A stretch of 64,000 nucleotides of DNA from Chitinophaga pinensis (GTDB lineage Bacteria; Bacteroidota; Bacteroidia; Flavobacteriales_D; Crocinitomicaceae), in NCBI GenBank assembly GCA_945863605.1, contig CAMAZP010000005.1:1-64000 (forward strand). Reading direction: 5' to 3'. Shown here piece after piece: positions 34,522-42,711 of the stretch. Numbering within the stretch: the first letter of the stretch is position 1; the number at the start of each line of letters is the position of its first letter. The position numbers and the translations under genes were made by a program. The notes beneath the pieces are model-generated. The model had not been told where the DNA came from. It searched no databases and saw only the letters and a list, made by a program, of their open reading frames with translations.

Positions 34522-37355
34522 CTTACTATAGTTATAAATCCATGTTTTTCGCCCTGCTCAGATTCTAGAATATAAAAATATGTTCCTTCAATCAATTCAT
34601 TTCCTGTTTCATCTAAACCTTTAAATGCATCAGCTGATGTGTTCATCGTGTAAACCAAGCTTCCCCATCGATTGAATAATTTTAATTCATATTCAAAACA
34701 TTCTTCAAAGACAGAATTAATGATTATTTCATCATTAATACCGTCGTTGTTTGCTGTAATTATGTTTGGAATAATAAGTTCTGGTAATTCTACTTTTGGA
34801 GTAATAGTGAAATTAAAAGGATACTCATATTCACATCCATTATTTGTTGTTAATATGAGGTCCCCATTGTAAATTCCTCCAGATTGAAAAGTATAATCAA
34901 AATTTGATTGATTATTTTGAAATAAATTAGGTAAAACTGTCCATTCATAGGAAGAAATAAGAGAATTTCCGTTGGTTATAACATTTGAAAAGTTCGCAGT
35001 TTGTCCACAAGATTCTTCTACAGTAATTATACAATCAGGAATAGGTAGAATTTGAATAGATTTTGCAATTGAATCAGTACACCCTGATTCAGTTGATACA
35101 ACAAGGGATATTATATAATTGCCAGGGTTTGCATAGTTGTGTGTTGGATTTTCCAACTGAGATGTAGTATTATCTCCAAGAATAAAATTAAAATTAAAAT
35201 AGTCACTAGAATTTGGAGTTCCATTCCATGTTGTCGTATTTGTAATGTTAATGTTAGAACCATCACAAAAATCAGTATAATTAAAGTTTGCTATTGGTTT
35301 TGGATGGAAAGTAATATCAAATGTGTCGTAACCTACGCAACCATTATTACTGGTAACTTCAACAAGATAGGATTCTAAAGAATATGGATTAAAACTAGAA
35401 TAAACATTTTGCAAAGATGATCCATTACCAATAGTTTCATTATTTGGAATTTTATACCAAGTTATCTCAGAAACAGGGTCATTTATAGTAGGATTTGTAG
35501 TTGCAGTAAAATCTATTTCATTCCCACAAACTGAATTTAAACCAGTGTAAACAATGGTAGGATTATCAATAACGTTTGCTGTAAATGATAGAGTATCTGA
35601 TAAACATCCTTGTAAAATAGAAAACAATTGGATAGTAATCGTTCCAACTGGTTCATTCATAAAAGATATTGTATCATTGTTTTGTAAGTTATTACCCAGT
35701 GAATCAAGCCAAATATACGTTTGATTACTTGTTTCATTATACCAAAAAGAAACGGTATCGTTAAAGCAAATTGGACTGTTTGAATAAATTATTGGATTTA
35801 CTGGTGAAGGTATAACAGTTATTGTTATTGTATCAGGTAACAAGTCACAAGCATCTGGATGATTACCAGCAATTTGATATTGGCCAGAATTTATAAGTTG
35901 AGCACTTTGAATTGTTAATGTTGAACCTTGGAAGGATAAATTATTTGGTCCAGTCCATGTGTAAGTTGCTCCGGGTAAATCATTAGCTTGAAGAATTATT
36001 GAATCTCCTTGACAGAATGTTTCGTCATTTGTTTGAATTTCATATCGCAAAGTTGCAAAATCACTAAAGTAACCATAACGACAACCAGAACTAGAACCTC
36101 CATGAATTAATCCCATGTGAAATTTATAATTTGCATTTTCAATTCTACTACTTTGTAAAGCAGTTGTAAATGAAGATGCGTCAATTTGGGCATATTTCCA
36201 TTGATTGTTAGTACCAGGAACAAAATTAAAACTTGCTGGATTTATCGTTCCCGGGTTTCCGTTATATAAGAAAGAGTTTTCTCCTCCTGCAGGTACCAAT
36301 AAATTTACTGCAAAAAATTCATTTGTAGATCGAACAAATGCTACAGTATTTGATCCTGTACAAACAATAGGTGGAAGAATTGCTTCACCAACCTCACAAC
36401 CAAATCCAGATTGATGAAGAACATAAGCTGGAAAAGAAGTTTCAATGTAGGCAGCTGGATTGTTTAGTGTATGAACGTATGTTTGAGCAGCGTTTATTGT
36501 TGTTACTAAAACCCCATCAATTAGTAGTTGTGTGCCATTTGTTACACCAACAATATATAATTTATCTGGACCATTTAAGTAGCCTTTAATTGCTATGTAT
36601 TCTTTTCCAATGATATTGGTTGGAATCAATTGATCACCCATTAGATCAGCACATCCACCGTATGGAGTACCTTGTGCTGTATCGTCTGATAGTGTAACTG
36701 CAACGGGTTTATCAGCTATTATTGATGAACCGCTCAAATGTTGGTTTGCATTTACACTTACTGCCTCAGCATAATAGGTTTCTCCTGCGTTTAATACAAT
36801 TGTAAATGGAATATTAGCGACATGTCCAATAATATTTTGTGTGGGATTTATTACAATAGTTGTATTATTCTCTGTTGCTACAATATTAAACCCAGATCGG
36901 GCATAACTTGCATTGCTCAAGTAATTTTGAAATGGTGTAATAAATGAAGTGCCTAAAGAGTTTTTTCCTTTCAAAGCAAATATGTCAGGATTACAGTTGC
37001 AAGAAGGATTTACTTCATAATATGCAGTGATTTTTGCTGTTGAAAGTATCTTAAATCCATAATTTAATACAGTATTTGCTGGCTTGTTTTCAACCATATC
37101 GATCCATGGTGTTAAATCGAGTGTTTGAGCAGCGTTTGCAGCAAGATTGATTGTTTGGATTGGGAAATTAGGATTTGCAGGTTGAGATATAGTAACTGTA
37201 GCAGGTGTTGCAAGTGAAGCAAATCGAAATACAATAGGTCTATCTCCGTGATTTTGCGCAACCTCTGGAGCTACAAACCAAAATAGAGAATCTAGTTGGG
37301 AATATGCTTTAAATGATGTGATTACAACTACAATTATCAAAAGTATAATTTTCAT
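34518..37355 (-). CDS. IgGFc-binding-like T9SS type B surface protein, copy 1
   Basis: 945 residues, with the same domain order as the downstream gene: signal peptide (1-19), IgGFc-like N-domain (to about 430, including FGCEVGEAILPPIVCTGSNT), PKD-like repeats with SPICFNDTVSFW and CDGSNINIT, and the type B C-terminal sorting domain beginning PKVELPELIIPNII. In the last 95 residues it is almost identical to the paralogue (only about a dozen substitutions) whereas the PKD region has diverged. This is the first gene of the pair by transcription. The two probably form one operon and stay on the cell surface. Confidence 0.85.
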   Translation of the reverse strand: MKIILLIIVVVITSFKAYSQLDSLFWFVAPEVAQNHGDRPIVFRFASLATPATVTISQPANPNFPIQTINLAANAAQTLDLTPWIDMVENKPANTVLNYGFKILSTAKITAYYEVNPSCNCNPDIFALKGKNSLGTSFITPFQNYLSNASYARSGFNIVATENNTTIVINPTQNIIGHVANIPFTIVLNAGETYYAEAVSVNANQHLSGSSIIADKPVAVTLSDDTAQGTPYGGCADLMGDQLIPTNIIGKEYIAIKGYLNGPDKLYIVGVTNGTQLLIDGVLVTTINAAQTYVHTLNNPAAYIETSFPAYVLHQSGFGCEVGEAILPPIVCTGSNTVAFVRSTNEFFAVNLLVPAGGENSFLYNGNPGTINPASFNFVPGTNNQWKYAQIDASSFTTALQSSRIENANYKFHMGLIHGGSSSGCRYGYFSDFATLRYEIQTNDETFCQGDSIILQANDLPGATYTWTGPNNLSFQGSTLTIQSAQLINSGQYQIAGNHPDACDLLPDTITITVIPSPVNPIIYSNSPICFNDTVSFWYNETSNQTYIWLDSLGNNLQNNDTISFMNEPVGTITIQLFSILQGCLSDTLSFTANVIDNPTIVYTGLNSVCGNEIDFTATTNPTINDPVSEITWYKIPNNETIGNGSSLQNVYSSFNPYSLESYLVEVTSNNGCVGYDTFDITFHPKPIANFNYTDFCDGSNINITNTTTWNGTPNSSDYFNFNFILGDNTTSQLENPTHNYANPGNYIISLVVSTESGCTDSIAKSIQILPIPDCIITVEESCGQTANFSNVITNGNSLISSYEWTVLPNLFQNNQSNFDYTFQSGGIYNGDLILTTNNGCEYEYPFNFTITPKVELPELIIPNIITANNDGINDEIIINSVFEECFEYELKLFNRWGSLVYTMNTSADAFKGLDETGNELIEGTYFYILESEQGEKHGFITIVR

Positions 37356-37490
37356 AAGTCAATTCTAAGTGTCTGAGCTAGTTTTGACATTAAATTTAAA
37401 GGTATAGTTGCATCATTTTCAAAAAAATGAGTTAAATTAATAATAATTAAATCTTTACTTTACGTTGAGATAAATTACGTGTTAACTTAA

Positions 37491-37982
37491 CTAATCATCA
37501 CCTTTATTTTTTGAACTTATAAATTTCATTGAAGTGGAATTTACGCAATGTCGAGTGTTCTTGTCAGTAAGTCGTTCACCATGAAAAACATGTCCAAGAT
37601 GACCGTCACATTTAGAACAAACAATTTCAATTCGCTGTCCATCAGCATCTTTAATTTTTTTTACGGCACCTTTTATCTCATCATCAAAACTTGGCCAACC
37701 GCAATTGGAATGGAATTTATCATCAGAGCGATAAAGAGGTGCGTTACATTGACGACAGATGTATGTTCCTGCCTCAAATTTATCGGTAAATTCACCTGTA
37801 TAGGGTCTATCAGTGCCTTTTTCGATTATTATTCTTTTCTCGTATTCGGTTAATTGGTTTAATTTCATGTTCTTGTTGTTTAGTGAATTAGACTTGTTTT
37901 TTGAATTGTATGCTTGTCCTTGACAACTTATTGTTAACACAACTAAAATAAATAATGATGTTATTTTGAATATTCTCTCCAT
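37491..37982 (-). CDS. msrB: Peptide methionine-R-sulfoxide reductase (MsrB), lipoprotein
   Basis: 163 residues. It reduces the R form of methionine sulfoxide in proteins. The N-terminus [20 protein letters not shown] places a lipid-modified cysteine at 20, so this copy acts in the periplasm. Zinc-site cysteines are C76, C79 (ICRQCN), C122 and C125 (VCSKCD), and the catalytic cysteine is C146 in [16 protein letters not shown] (C94) and HLGHVF are also conserved. The start is ATG. Only the B domain is present, with no MsrA fusion. Confidence 0.95.
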   Translation of the reverse strand: MERIFKITSLFILVVLTISCQGQAYNSKNKSNSLNNKNMKLNQLTEYEKRIIIEKGTDRPYTGEFTDKFEAGTYICRQCNAPLYRSDDKFHSNCGWPSFDDEIKGAVKKIKDADGQRIEIVCSKCDGHLGHVFHGERLTDKNTRHCVNSTSMKFISSKNKGDD

Positions 37983-38126
37983 TTTCTTTTTTAGTATAAC
38001 ATTCGTAATTAAAAATCGTTCATGTTTTTTTTAGTTTATAAAACAAAAAACATTCTAAAATATTAGATTTTATTAAAAACTGAAGTAACGAATGTACTAT
38101 TTTTATTTTTTTTTCGTTCAAGGATT

Positions 38127-38954
38127 GTGAAAACTAAGTTAAATTTACTATTACTATTCTCTTTATTAAAGTTGAACCTTTGTGCGCAACAACCTAATTT
38201 CTTTTCAAAATCAGAAATTGGAGTCCATCTAGGGACTATGTATTACATTGGAGATCTTAATCAATTTAAGCCATTTTATCAAAATAAATTAGCTGGTGGA
38301 TTTATGTATCGATTTACTGTCCATTCTCGACTTTCTTTACGTGTTAATTATACAGTAGGTAATGTAGAAGCGTATGATAGTGATTCCAAAAAAGCAACCA
38401 ATTTAAATAGAAATTTAGATTTCAATTCTCGAATTCGTGAATTGTCAGGTGGAATTGAGTTTAATTATTTCCCTTTTCAATTTGGTAGTAGTCGCTATCC
38501 TGGAACTGCTTATCTTATTACTCAAGTTGGTTGTTTTTATATGGAACCAAAGACTACAATTAATGGTCAAGAGGTTAAATTACAAGATATTGGTACTGAA
38601 GGTCAAGGAAGCGCTTTAGGTAGAAAAAGAAATTACAGCAATTTTCAACTTTGTATCCCTTTAGGTTTAGGTGCAAAAGTTACACTTGGAAAACGAGCGA
38701 CTTTTAATGTTGATATTGCAATTCGAAAGACATTTACTGATTACATTGATGATGTTGGTGCTGATTTTTATCTTGATCCAACTGCATTAGCAGCTGCAAA
38801 TGGTCAATTAGCTGCTGATTTAAATAATCGAAGTCTTGATGGGAACCGCTACGGAAGAAGAGGAAATTCATCAACAAAAGATTGGTATGTATATGCTGGT
38901 GGAATGTTGACATTTAGATTAGGTACAGGTAATATTTGTCCGAAATTGAGGTAA
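38127..38954 (+). CDS. Outer-membrane beta-barrel protein (DUF6089-like)
   Basis: 275 residues. A signal peptide ends near residue 21 (LNLCAQQ). The body shows an alternating beta-strand pattern of an eight-strand barrel: SEIGVHLGTMYYIGDLN, FMYRFTVHSRLSLRVNYTVG, an acidic-basic loop, and TFNVDIAIRKTFTDYIDDV; the closing strand ends TFRLGTGNIC. This is characteristic of DUF6089-type Bacteroidota proteins. The start may be the GTG at 38127. The next frame begins right after its TAA in the same phase. Confidence 0.8.
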   Translation: MKTKLNLLLLFSLLKLNLCAQQPNFFSKSEIGVHLGTMYYIGDLNQFKPFYQNKLAGGFMYRFTVHSRLSLRVNYTVGNVEAYDSDSKKATNLNRNLDFNSRIRELSGGIEFNYFPFQFGSSRYPGTAYLITQVGCFYMEPKTTINGQEVKLQDIGTEGQGSALGRKRNYSNFQLCIPLGLGAKVTLGKRATFNVDIAIRKTFTDYIDDVGADFYLDPTALAAANGQLAADLNNRSLDGNRYGRRGNSSTKDWYVYAGGMLTFRLGTGNICPKLR

Positions 38955-38993
38955 ATTCTCCTTATATTCAAGTCGATATTTATTCTCTGTATT

Positions 38994-39746
38994 TTGATAG
39001 TAATTGTGAGCTGTCGGACAATAAATGAGACGAATTTTAATACAGGAATAGATAAATTACAAATAAATCAAAATAAAATTATTCTTTTTGATAGTGCAAG
39101 AAATCGGAAAATTCCAATTGTAATTTATTATCCAAAAATTAAAGTTTCTAATCAAATTTCTTATTTAGTTTTATTAAGTCATGGTTATGGATTCAATGAA
39201 GGTAATCCTTATTTAGGTTATTCATTTATTGCCGAAAATCTTGCCAAAAAAGGATGCTACGTTGTAAGTATTCAACATGAACTACCGACTGATGAATTAT
39301 TAGCTATGAGTGGAGAATTAAGGATTACTAGAAAACCAAATTGGGAAAAAGGGGGCAATAATATTAATTATGTTAAAAATCAACTAATTGAATTGTATCC
39401 ATTTCTTGTTAATTCAAATTTAGTACTAATTGGTCATTCAAATGGCGGTGATATGTCTGTTTTATTTGCTGAGAAATTTCCAAATATTGTTCATAAAGTT
39501 TTTACGTTAGATCATCGTAGAATGCCAATTCCAAGAATTCATTATCCAAAATTTTTCTCACTTCGCTCAAGCGATCAAGTTGCAGATGAGGGGGTTCTCC
39601 CAGATAAAGAGGAACTAAAATTGTTAAATCATATTGTTTTGCAAACAACTATCAAACACAATGACATGTGTAACAGTGCCTCTAAAAAGGAAAAAAGAAT
39701 TATCCTTTGGTTTATAGAACAAAATTTAGGTTTTAAATCTAAGTGA
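38994..39746 (+). CDS. Alpha/beta hydrolase lipoprotein with uncertain start
   Basis: 250 residues from TTG 38994 in the best-known frame. The catalytic elbow is LIGHSNGGDMS (S in GHSNG), and the fold LLSHGYGFNEGNPYLG plus a Lys-rich tail is typical of a dienelactone hydrolase-like or X-prolyl-type esterase. The sequence just before the start, K-S-IFILCILIVIVSC, is a lipoprotein signal with lipobox V-S-C, so the product is exported. The coding start is unclear: the hydrophobic signal lies between the previous stop codon (38952-38954) and residue 1, with only ATT/ATA or the TTG itself as possible initiators. No other start is convincing. Confidence 0.65.
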   Translation: MIVIVSCRTINETNFNTGIDKLQINQNKIILFDSARNRKIPIVIYYPKIKVSNQISYLVLLSHGYGFNEGNPYLGYSFIAENLAKKGCYVVSIQHELPTDELLAMSGELRITRKPNWEKGGNNINYVKNQLIELYPFLVNSNLVLIGHSNGGDMSVLFAEKFPNIVHKVFTLDHRRMPIPRIHYPKFFSLRSSDQVADEGVLPDKEELKLLNHIVLQTTIKHNDMCNSASKKEKRIILWFIEQNLGFKSK

Positions 39747-39772
39747 GTAGGTAAGAAATGAAAATCGAGCTA

Positions 39773-40354
39773 TTATACAGCGGTTTTGTATTTTTCAAAG
39801 AATTCTTGTAAATCGTAAATTCCACTTTTTTTCTTTATTTTTTCTTTAAGTCTACCAATATGTACATCCACATGTGATTCATTCATTCTTTTACTAATGT
39901 AATTCGACGGTTTGCCATAAAAGTATTTCATTTTTAGAATTAAAGCATCTCGTTTAGTAAGTAAATTTAATAGATCAGCCATCGCTTTATGAAGATCTTT
40001 GGAATTTTGTAAATCATAAAGTGTAGAACTTTCCATATATTCATCTGCGAAATGAAGTCGGATAACCTCTGATTTTTCCTCAGAAATAAATTTAATTTGT
40101 TTTTTTCCGTTTCTTCTTCTTAATTCGGAGATACAAAAGTTATTTGTAACTGTTCTAATCCAAGCTTTAGTGTCAAAAAGATTTGCAGATTCTGAATAAA
40201 ACTTCCCTATTTGTTGAAAAAGGAAAATTGAAAACTCTTGATACATATCTTTAATGTCTTCCCCCTCAAATTTTTCGCGAATCAACATATAAATGAATTT
40301 GCTGTAACGATTCATTACTTCATTAAAAACTGCTTCTTGTAGTTGTTTATCCAT
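39773..40354 (-). CDS. Extracytoplasmic-function-type sigma factor
   Basis: 193 residues. Region 2 is clear: YSKFIYMLIREKFEGEDIKD, then MYQEFSIFLFQQIGKFY with the aromatic -10 segment and SESANLFDTKAWIRTVTNNFC. Region 4 has an HTH with LLTKRDALILKMKYFYG and MNESHVDVHIGRLKEKIKKK. So it binds core RNA polymerase and reads specific promoters. No anti-sigma factor with a cysteine cluster and TM segment is next to it; instead its start overlaps the unrelated gene 40347-40943 by 8 nt. It may therefore be controlled by that partner. Confidence 0.82.
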   Translation of the reverse strand: MDKQLQEAVFNEVMNRYSKFIYMLIREKFEGEDIKDMYQEFSIFLFQQIGKFYSESANLFDTKAWIRTVTNNFCISELRRRNGKKQIKFISEEKSEVIRLHFADEYMESSTLYDLQNSKDLHKAMADLLNLLTKRDALILKMKYFYGKPSNYISKRMNESHVDVHIGRLKEKIKKKSGIYDLQEFFEKYKTAV

Positions 40355-40943
40355 CGATTAGATTTACCTTTTTTTTACAAATCAAAAATTCCACGCCATC
40401 CATTTTTTCAATTAATTCATAAATTTCAGAAGTCTTAAAAATTAAATAAAAAGATTTTAAAATTTCGTCAGATTCATTTATTGGTTTTCTTAATAAAAGC
40501 ACAGGTATCTCATTTTTTTTAAGTTCAAAAATGAATTGGGAAAGCTCTTTACGAATATCTAAACTAGTCATTCCCATAGGATAAAGCCAAAGATGTATTT
40601 CTTGGTAATCTTGTTGTATGTATAGTTGAGCTTCCATTAAGGCACTGCAAAATGCTTGATAAATAAGTTCTGAAGGATCACCAACAATGAGTTTGAATGA
40701 AGAAGGTAATTTGTTTGAATGTATCAATGAAACAAAATGATCCTTTAAACACTCAAATTCATATTCACAAGCTGTCTCAAACTCTAGTTTATTGTAAACT
40801 ATTAAGTTATTAAGTTCTGAAAAAGGATTTGCTGGTTTATATGTTATATAATTAGCTTTAAAATGATCGTCATCAGAAGATTTAAAGACATTTGCTGCTC
40901 TATTGCCAAGAAAAAGTATTTGATTTATTTTGGAAGAATTCAT
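40347..40943 (-). CDS. Hypothetical protein upstream of and overlapping the sigma factor, 198 aa
   Basis: A soluble protein without a signal peptide or membrane helix. Residues about 83-150 look like alternating beta strand and helix: KLIVGDPSEL, EIHLWLYPMGM, SLDIRKELSQ and IPVLLLRKP, a succession that reminds me of a RecA-like or Rossmann core. No Walker A lysine motif is visible, so nucleotide binding is not supported. It precedes the sigma factor in an 8-nt overlap, so their stoichiometry may be coupled. The role is unknown; a non-canonical sigma regulator or a DNA-linked partner can be imagined. Confidence 0.7.
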   Translation of the reverse strand: MNSSKINQILFLGNRAANVFKSSDDDHFKANYITYKPANPFSELNNLIVYNKLEFETACEYEFECLKDHFVSLIHSNKLPSSFKLIVGDPSELIYQAFCSALMEAQLYIQQDYQEIHLWLYPMGMTSLDIRKELSQFIFELKKNEIPVLLLRKPINESDEILKSFYLIFKTSEIYELIEKMDGVEFLICKKKVNLIDG

Positions 40944-41137
40944 GTTTTATTTTTAAAAACGTAATTTCAAACGTGAAAATAACAATTATTATCTCCGAAA
41001 TGAATTATAATTAGTTAAATTTTTCTTTTTCGTAAAATGTCTAGTCTCATTTTAAATCATCTTTTTGCGTCAAATATTTCTTTTTTTTGTAATAGAATAA
41101 TACAAATTAAATTAACTTTAAATTAAAATTTGAAACT
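40944..41137. other. Divergent spacer between the sigma module and the dioxygenase
   Basis: 194 nt, AT-rich. It contains a short inverted repeat TTTCA-AACG-TGAAA at 40965-40978, close to the 198-aa gene's start. Promoters for both directions must be here, but I see no full TAnnTTTG match. Confidence 0.4.
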
Positions 41138-41662
41138 ATGATAATGCCATTTAATTTGCAACAGTGGATTGATGATAATCGAGATTTGTTGAAACCACCT
41201 ATTGGAAATAAAAATTTGTATGTAGAAGCTGGTGATTTTATCGTTATGATAGTTGGCGGACCTAATGCTCGCAAGGATTATCATTATAATGAAAGTGAAG
41301 AGTTATTTTATCAAATTGAAGGTGAAATCACGGTAAGGATCCAACTAGATGGTAAAGCTCAAGACATAAAAATTAAACAAGGTGAACTTTTTTTACTTCC
41401 AGGGAATATTCCACATTCACCAATTAGAGGTGAAAATACTGTCGGCTTGGTGATTGAAAAAGTTCGAAAAGGAACTAATTTAATGGATGGCTTGTTGTGG
41501 TTTTGCGACAATTGTAATACGAAATTAAAAGAGTATAAATTTCCACTTGAAAATATAGAGAAAGATTTTTTACCTCGATTTAAAGAGTTTTACAATTCAA
41601 CAGAAATGAGAACATGTAAGAATTGTAATTATGAAATGGAAATAGATAAACGTTTTGTATAA
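41138..41662 (+). CDS. nbaC: 3-hydroxyanthranilate 3,4-dioxygenase
   Basis: 174 residues. It opens the ring of 3-hydroxyanthranilate to give the precursor of quinolinate or the 2-nitrobenzoate/kynurenine route. Iron ligands H49, E55 (YHYNESEELFY) and H93 (NIPHSP) are in place. The second, rubredoxin-like site of the bacterial enzyme is also there: C123-x2-C126 (CDNC) and C160-x2-C163 (CKNC). The spacing matches known bacterial HAAO. The gene stands alone here, with no kynureninase or kynurenine monooxygenase neighbours. Confidence 0.95.
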   Translation: MIMPFNLQQWIDDNRDLLKPPIGNKNLYVEAGDFIVMIVGGPNARKDYHYNESEELFYQIEGEITVRIQLDGKAQDIKIKQGELFLLPGNIPHSPIRGENTVGLVIEKVRKGTNLMDGLLWFCDNCNTKLKEYKFPLENIEKDFLPRFKEFYNSTEMRTCKNCNYEMEIDKRFV

Positions 41663-41670
41663 TAAGCTAT

Positions 41671-42105
41671 TTAGAATATTACATATTGATAGGTGTTCGT
41701 AACACCAATTGACGTAAATTTCTCTTCTAATTTTAATCTTTTTCTTCTCAATTCCTTAATAGTATATACATGAACAGGTTCCTCATCTTCACCTTGGTAT
41801 AAGAAAATTTGACCTTTATTATCCTCAAATTGCCATGTTCCATTTTCATAAACCCCTTGAAATTGTCCAGTGTAGTTTGCAACCGTAGACATGGAGTAAG
41901 TACCATCTTTGTCAAATACTAATTTAATAGTTTTAGTTTCATCCGTTTTATCTGTTTCATTTCTGAAGTAAGATTCTAAAATCCAATCATTGCAAAGTCT
42001 GGCTTTTCTTGATGTGAAAGAAATACCTGGTCCATCACTGTATTTACTACAAGATGTAATTGTTAAGAAAGAAATTGCTAATAAACTAAGAACGAATAAT
42101 TTCAT
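41671..42105 (-). CDS. Small lipoprotein, lipocalin-like, copy B
   Basis: 144 residues from ATG 42105 (MKLFVLSLLAISFLTITSC, lipid Cys at 19); an open frame extends upstream to 42165, but that extension crosses the terminator and has no signal. The mature protein begins SKYSDGPGISFTSRKARLCNDW, then KLVFDKDGTYS and GTWQFED, which is a repeated beta pattern of the lipocalin-like family. The gene 42195-42626 starts SKYEEGPNFALSSKKSRLVGEW, so the two are paralogues. The function is unknown. A TAAATTTG box lies 16 nt upstream. Confidence 0.75.
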   Translation of the reverse strand: MKLFVLSLLAISFLTITSCSKYSDGPGISFTSRKARLCNDWILESYFRNETDKTDETKTIKLVFDKDGTYSMSTVANYTGQFQGVYENGTWQFEDNKGQIFLYQGEDEEPVHVYTIKELRRKRLKLEEKFTSIGVTNTYQYVIF

Positions 42106-42120
42106 TTTGTATTTTTTTTC

Positions 42121-42128
42121 AAATTTAG
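42121..42128 (-). promoter_or_regulatory. -7 element TAAATTTG for the 41671-42105 lipoprotein
   Basis: On the minus strand, 15 nt before the ATG at 42105. It lies beyond the terminator of the paralogue, so this gene is likely expressed from its own promoter. Confidence 0.45.
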
Positions 42129-42143
42129 TATAATTTTTTTCAA

Positions 42144-42177
42144 AACAAAAAAAAAAGCTACCCAAATAGGTAGCTTA
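42144..42177 (-). terminator. Rho-independent terminator after the 42195-42626 lipoprotein
   Basis: Read on the minus strand, AAGCTACC pairs with GGTAGCTT around a 6-nt loop and is followed by about nine T. Confidence 0.85.
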
Positions 42178-42194
42178 AATCTCATATTATTGAA

Positions 42195-42626
42195 TTATTG
42201 AGGTTCGTAAGAAGAAATTATTACATCAGAACCATCAACTTCTTTTAATTTTAATTCTTTAGAAGCTAATTTAAGGATGATTAAATTAGTTGATGTTGAT
42301 TCACCTGTTTCTGTAAATAGAACTTGTGTTTTATCGTCATTGAATTCCCATTTACCATCTGAATCGAAAGAAATTGGTATTCCAAACGTTGTGTAAGTTA
42401 CATTCATTTTGTAGGATCCGTCGTCTTTTATTGAAGCAGTACTGGAATAATTTGTTAAATCTGCATCTGTTCCATTTTCACTTAATTTTACCAATTTCCA
42501 TTCTCCGACTAAACGCGATTTTTTTGATGATAAAGCAAAATTTGGACCTTCTTCGTATTTACTACAAGAAGTAACAGATGCTCCTAACATAAATAATGCA
42601 AAGCTGTAAATCATTAATTTTTTCAT
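42195..42626 (-). CDS. Small lipoprotein, lipocalin-like, copy A
   Basis: 143 residues. Signal MKKLMIYSFALFMLGASVTSC puts the lipid Cys at 21. The mature region SKYEEGPNFALSSKKSRLVGEWKLVKL and IKDDGSYKMNVTY, KWEFNDDKTQVLF form the same pattern as the downstream paralogue, i.e. a lipocalin-like domain in which a GEW/NDW motif opens the barrel. I do not know the ligand. It carries its own terminator and a -7 box on the minus strand at 42644-42651. Confidence 0.78.
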   Translation of the reverse strand: MKKLMIYSFALFMLGASVTSCSKYEEGPNFALSSKKSRLVGEWKLVKLSENGTDADLTNYSSTASIKDDGSYKMNVTYTTFGIPISFDSDGKWEFNDDKTQVLFTETGESTSTNLIILKLASKELKLKEVDGSDVIISSYEPQ

Positions 42627-42643
42627 AATTATTTTTTTTTGGC

Positions 42644-42651
42644 AAAATTAG
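42644..42651 (-). promoter_or_regulatory. -7 element TAATTTTG for the 42195-42626 lipoprotein
   Basis: Exact TAnnTTTG on the minus strand, 17 nt before the ATG. It is divergent from the + strand box at 42685-42692. Confidence 0.5.
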
Positions 42652-42684
42652 ACAAACATTATTTCTTTAACTCCTTTAAAACGT

Positions 42685-42692
42685 TAATTTTG
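42685..42692 (+). promoter_or_regulatory. -7 element TAATTTTG for the heavy-metal-domain lipoprotein
   Basis: Exact TAnnTTTG match on the plus strand, 19 nt before the ATG at 42712. Confidence 0.5.
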
Positions 42693-42711
42693 TACAACAA
42701 AAATCAGATTA

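Noticed and set aside
37548-37853. Plus-strand frame across msrB
   Set aside because: It is antisense to a well supported MsrB gene.
40347-40943. P-loop ATPase call for the sigma partner
   Set aside because: There is no Walker A motif; the apparent strand/helix pattern alone does not prove nucleotide binding.
40965-40978. TTTCA-N4-TGAAA as an operator of the sigma module
   Set aside because: Five-base arms only, with no link to a known binding protein.
42106-42165. N-terminal extension of the 41671 lipoprotein
   Set aside because: It runs through the terminator of its paralogue and puts extra residues ahead of the signal peptide.
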